From Actinidia chinensis (Eukaryota; Streptophyta; Magnoliopsida; Ericales; Actinidiaceae), in contig CM018888.1 of the NCBI GenBank assembly GCA_009663005.1, forward strand, positions 14,527,904 to 14,537,903: DNA of 10,000 nucleotides. Reading direction: 5' to 3'. The position numbers and the translations under genes were made by a program. The notes beneath the pieces were generated by a model. The model was not told the DNA's origin and made no database searches. It was given only the letters and a program-made list of their open reading frames with translations. Position 1 is the stretch's first letter. The number at the start of each line of letters is the position of its first letter. Shown here in pieces: positions 8,837 to 10,000 of this stretch.

Positions 8837-9190
8837 CTGTCCCCTTTTTTTCTTTCCTTTTTTTCCCCCTCCGTTGTCCCCCTTGTTCTTTTTGCCCCCC
8901 CCTTTTCTTTTTCCCCCCCTCCCTTCCTTTTTCTCCCCGCCCCTTTGTTCTCTTTTCTCCCCCTTGTTCTCCCTCCCCTCTCTCTTTCCCCTTGTTTTGT
9001 CTTCCTCTTTTTTTCGCTTCCCTCTTTTTTTTCCCCCTCTTTTTTTTCTCCCCCGTTCCTTTTCCCCCCCCCCACGCCTGTTTCTCCCCCCCCCCCTGCT
9101 CCCCCCCTTCCTTTCCTCCCCCCCTCCCCCCCTTTCTTCCCCCCTCCCCTTCCCCCCCTCCCCCCCCGCCCGCGCTCGGCGCGCGCGGGG
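8837..9190 (+). repeat. Extreme C/T-rich low-complexity tract
   Basis: Over 354 bases the plus strand has one A (9074) and few G until its GC-rich end. It consists of C runs (10 at 9064-9073, 11 at 9086-9096) alternating with T runs. It creates long overlapping frames on both strands: Pro/Phe/Ser-rich on plus, Gly/Lys/Glu/Arg-rich on minus. These are artefacts of composition and are not listed as genes. Pyrimidine tracts of this kind can form triplex DNA, and the minus strand is dense in G runs. Confidence 0.95.
9169..9189. repeat. CpG-rich palindrome at the end of the C/T tract
   Basis: CCCGCGC and GCGCGGG pair around a seven-base loop. The neighbouring GCGCGCG alternation could take the Z-DNA form. 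The sequence then returns abruptly to ordinary composition by about 9225. This CpG-dense patch looks like a remnant of GC-rich gene-promoter sequence or of another captured fragment, but I cannot tell which. Confidence 0.6.
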
Positions 9191-9320
9191 AGAGCGAGGA
9201 GCGCGCGAAAGGGAGCGGAGACATTATTCAGTGTCCGGGCCCATGAGTCATTTTTAATATTAGTCCGACTTAGGCTTAGTCCGGGACACAACTCGTCCCA
9301 CCTCCCATCCCGGTACAGGA

Positions 9321-9340
9321 TAGTCCCATGTATGGGACTA
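9321..9340. repeat. Perfect hairpin in right arm of the transposon
   Basis: TAGTCCCAT and ATGGGACTA form a nine-base perfect stem with two bases between. It is one of two internal hairpins in the right arm. Confidence 0.75.
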
Positions 9341-9376
9341 TTTGTCCGGTGTCATTTTTTTAACAACATGTTACTT

Positions 9377-9398
9377 GGACTGGACTCGTGTCCAGTCC
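9377..9398. repeat. Perfect hairpin near the right end of the transposon
   Basis: GGACTGGAC and GTCCAGTCC form a nine-base perfect stem around TCGT. It lies about 30 bases inside the right end and overlaps the motif that is complementary to the left arm, so it could compete with pairing of the two arms. Confidence 0.78.
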
Positions 9399-9461
9399 GA
9401 CCTAATCCGGTGAAACAACCATTGCTTTAGAGACCTATTTTTATTTCTATATATTTTAGAA

Positions 9462-9508
<47 letters not shown>

Positions 9509-9577
9509 CCAATGAACTCTACTATTTTGATGTCAGTTATTTATTGTTTTTAGTACATTTTAATTGTCTAAATAAAT

Positions 9578-9660
9578 AAAAAAATCGCCTAGGCCCCCGC
9601 CTAGCGCTAGTCCCCCCCTGGCCCCGGCCCCGCTTATACCGCCGCCTAGCGCTTTTTTAG
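9578..9660 (+). repeat. Short GC-rich inverted-repeat element, copy 2, uninterrupted
   Basis: It runs from AAAAAAATCG to GCGCTTTTTTAG with a GC-rich core. The 11-base string CGCCTAGCGCT occurs twice within it, at 9598-9608 and 9643-9653. It is related to the interrupted copy at 8467-8527 but is longer, mainly through longer C runs (CCCCC and CCCCCCC) and an extra GCCTAG unit. Its right flank TTAGAACCTGT resembles TTAGAGACCTAT found just outside the right end of the transposon. Confidence 0.65.
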
Positions 9661-9689
9661 AACCTGTCTTTGAAGTACCTCAATCACTC

Positions 9690-9732
9690 AGTAATCATCA
9701 CTGTTTTTTGATATGTGACAGAAATGATTACT
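9690..9732. repeat. Inverted repeat, 15-base arms
   Basis: AGTAATCATCACTGT and ACAGAAATGATTACT pair at 13 of 15 positions around a 13-base loop. The stem is too short and lone for a plant microRNA precursor call. It begins 30 bases after the GC-rich element, so the two may belong to one insertion. Confidence 0.6.
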
Positions 9733-10000
9733 AGGGTTCATGATAACAGGTCAGTACAGCTCTACTGAATTTTAGAATCTTCTAGAGAATAGAGGCTTAC
9801 TTTCTTTAAGTTCTGGAGAAGATTATTACAGGGGTGGTATCAAGTTTTGATAAAAAGCCTACAGATATGTAGAATTGTGCACGTGTGAACAAGAATCATA
9901 AAGAAAACCAAAAATACAATATGCAGCCCACACAGACCTCATGTCTACTGTTGTTGAGTAATGTGTATCCCCCAGCAGTACTTATAATAAAGTTTCATTT
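9733..10000. other. AT-rich end of window
   Basis: No gene seen. A plus-strand AATAAA lies at 9986-9991, followed by a T-rich string, but there is no plus-strand open frame before it. On the minus strand, AAGAAA|GTAAGC near 9801-9812 resembles a 5' splice site with a short open segment before it (YHPCNNLLQNLKK), far too short to call. Confidence 0.4.

Larger units (their letters stand above)
8524..9429. mobile_element. Non-autonomous DNA transposon, probably Tourist/PIF-Harbinger-like
   Basis: The element body is about 8527-9426. It is flanked by TTA on both sides (8524-8526 and 9427-9429), the three-base target duplication usual for PIF/Harbinger elements. The left end starts GGCCTCATTTGTTG-CCGGATT. 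The right end, read inward on the other strand, is AGCAATGGTTGTTTCACCGGATT, an imperfect match. Inside the ends the two arms share inverted motifs, for example GTCGGACTGGA at 8600-8610 and its complement at 9391-9401, and CCGGACAAA near 8638 and 9350. Left-arm motifs are mostly of GGAC type and right-arm ones of GTCC type, so the arms can pair. No transposase is present. The TTA call is backed by the uninterrupted copy of the target element at 9578-9660. At about 900 bp it is long for a miniature element, partly because of the C-rich insert. Confidence 0.72.

Noticed and set aside
8796..9430. Several overlapping frames of 127-161 codons on both strands, Pro/Phe-rich or Gly/Lys/Arg-rich
   Set aside because: They exist only because the tract has almost no A on one strand, so stops cannot occur. 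All frames are open at once and the peptides are homopolymeric.
1..10000. CRISPR array, bacterial operon or phage-like system
   Set aside because: No regularly spaced direct repeats, no ribosome-binding sites before frames and no dense coding. The composition, splice-like sites and transposon debris are those of a plant nuclear genome.

Overview
The window looks like plant nuclear DNA, most likely from a flowering plant. It is AT-rich, has no tightly packed open frames, carries short non-autonomous transposon debris, and contains consensus-like plant splice signals. No bacterial, organellar or viral gene organisation is visible. I could not identify any gene with confidence. The lineage below flowering plant cannot be settled from what is here.

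Positions 1-6590 are mostly ordinary AT-rich intronic or intergenic sequence. Within it are a 120-codon plus-strand open frame of unknown meaning (1086-1448), a minus-strand stretch that reads like coding sequence but is broken by stops and frame changes (1880-2283), and a few short minus-strand segments that could be exons of a gene running right to left (2696-2780, 4913-5032, 5666-5710, 6380-6415). The exon calls are weak. Similar peptides can be read from several frames and both strands, so they are hypotheses only. A 15-base G run lies in a G-rich tract at 2818-2863.

Positions 6594-7114 hold a compact repeat block: a GT microsatellite, a GGA stretch, a strong G-quadruplex motif, and a diverged tandem duplication with a period of about 248 bp in which each copy begins with a G-rich tract.

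Positions 8467-9732 are the most structured part. A 61-bp GC-rich short element with AT-rich ends (8467-8527) is interrupted at its right end by a roughly 900-bp element. That larger element has imperfect inverted ends, a TTA duplication and many inverted GGAC/GTCC motifs, and fits a non-autonomous PIF/Harbinger (Tourist-like) transposon. Its middle is a 354-base tract with a single A on the plus strand, followed by a CpG-rich palindrome. A second, uninterrupted copy of the short GC-rich element lies at 9578-9660 and shows what the interrupted one looked like. A hairpin follows at 9690-9732. The long frames seen at 8796-9430 on both strands come from this low-complexity DNA and are not genes.
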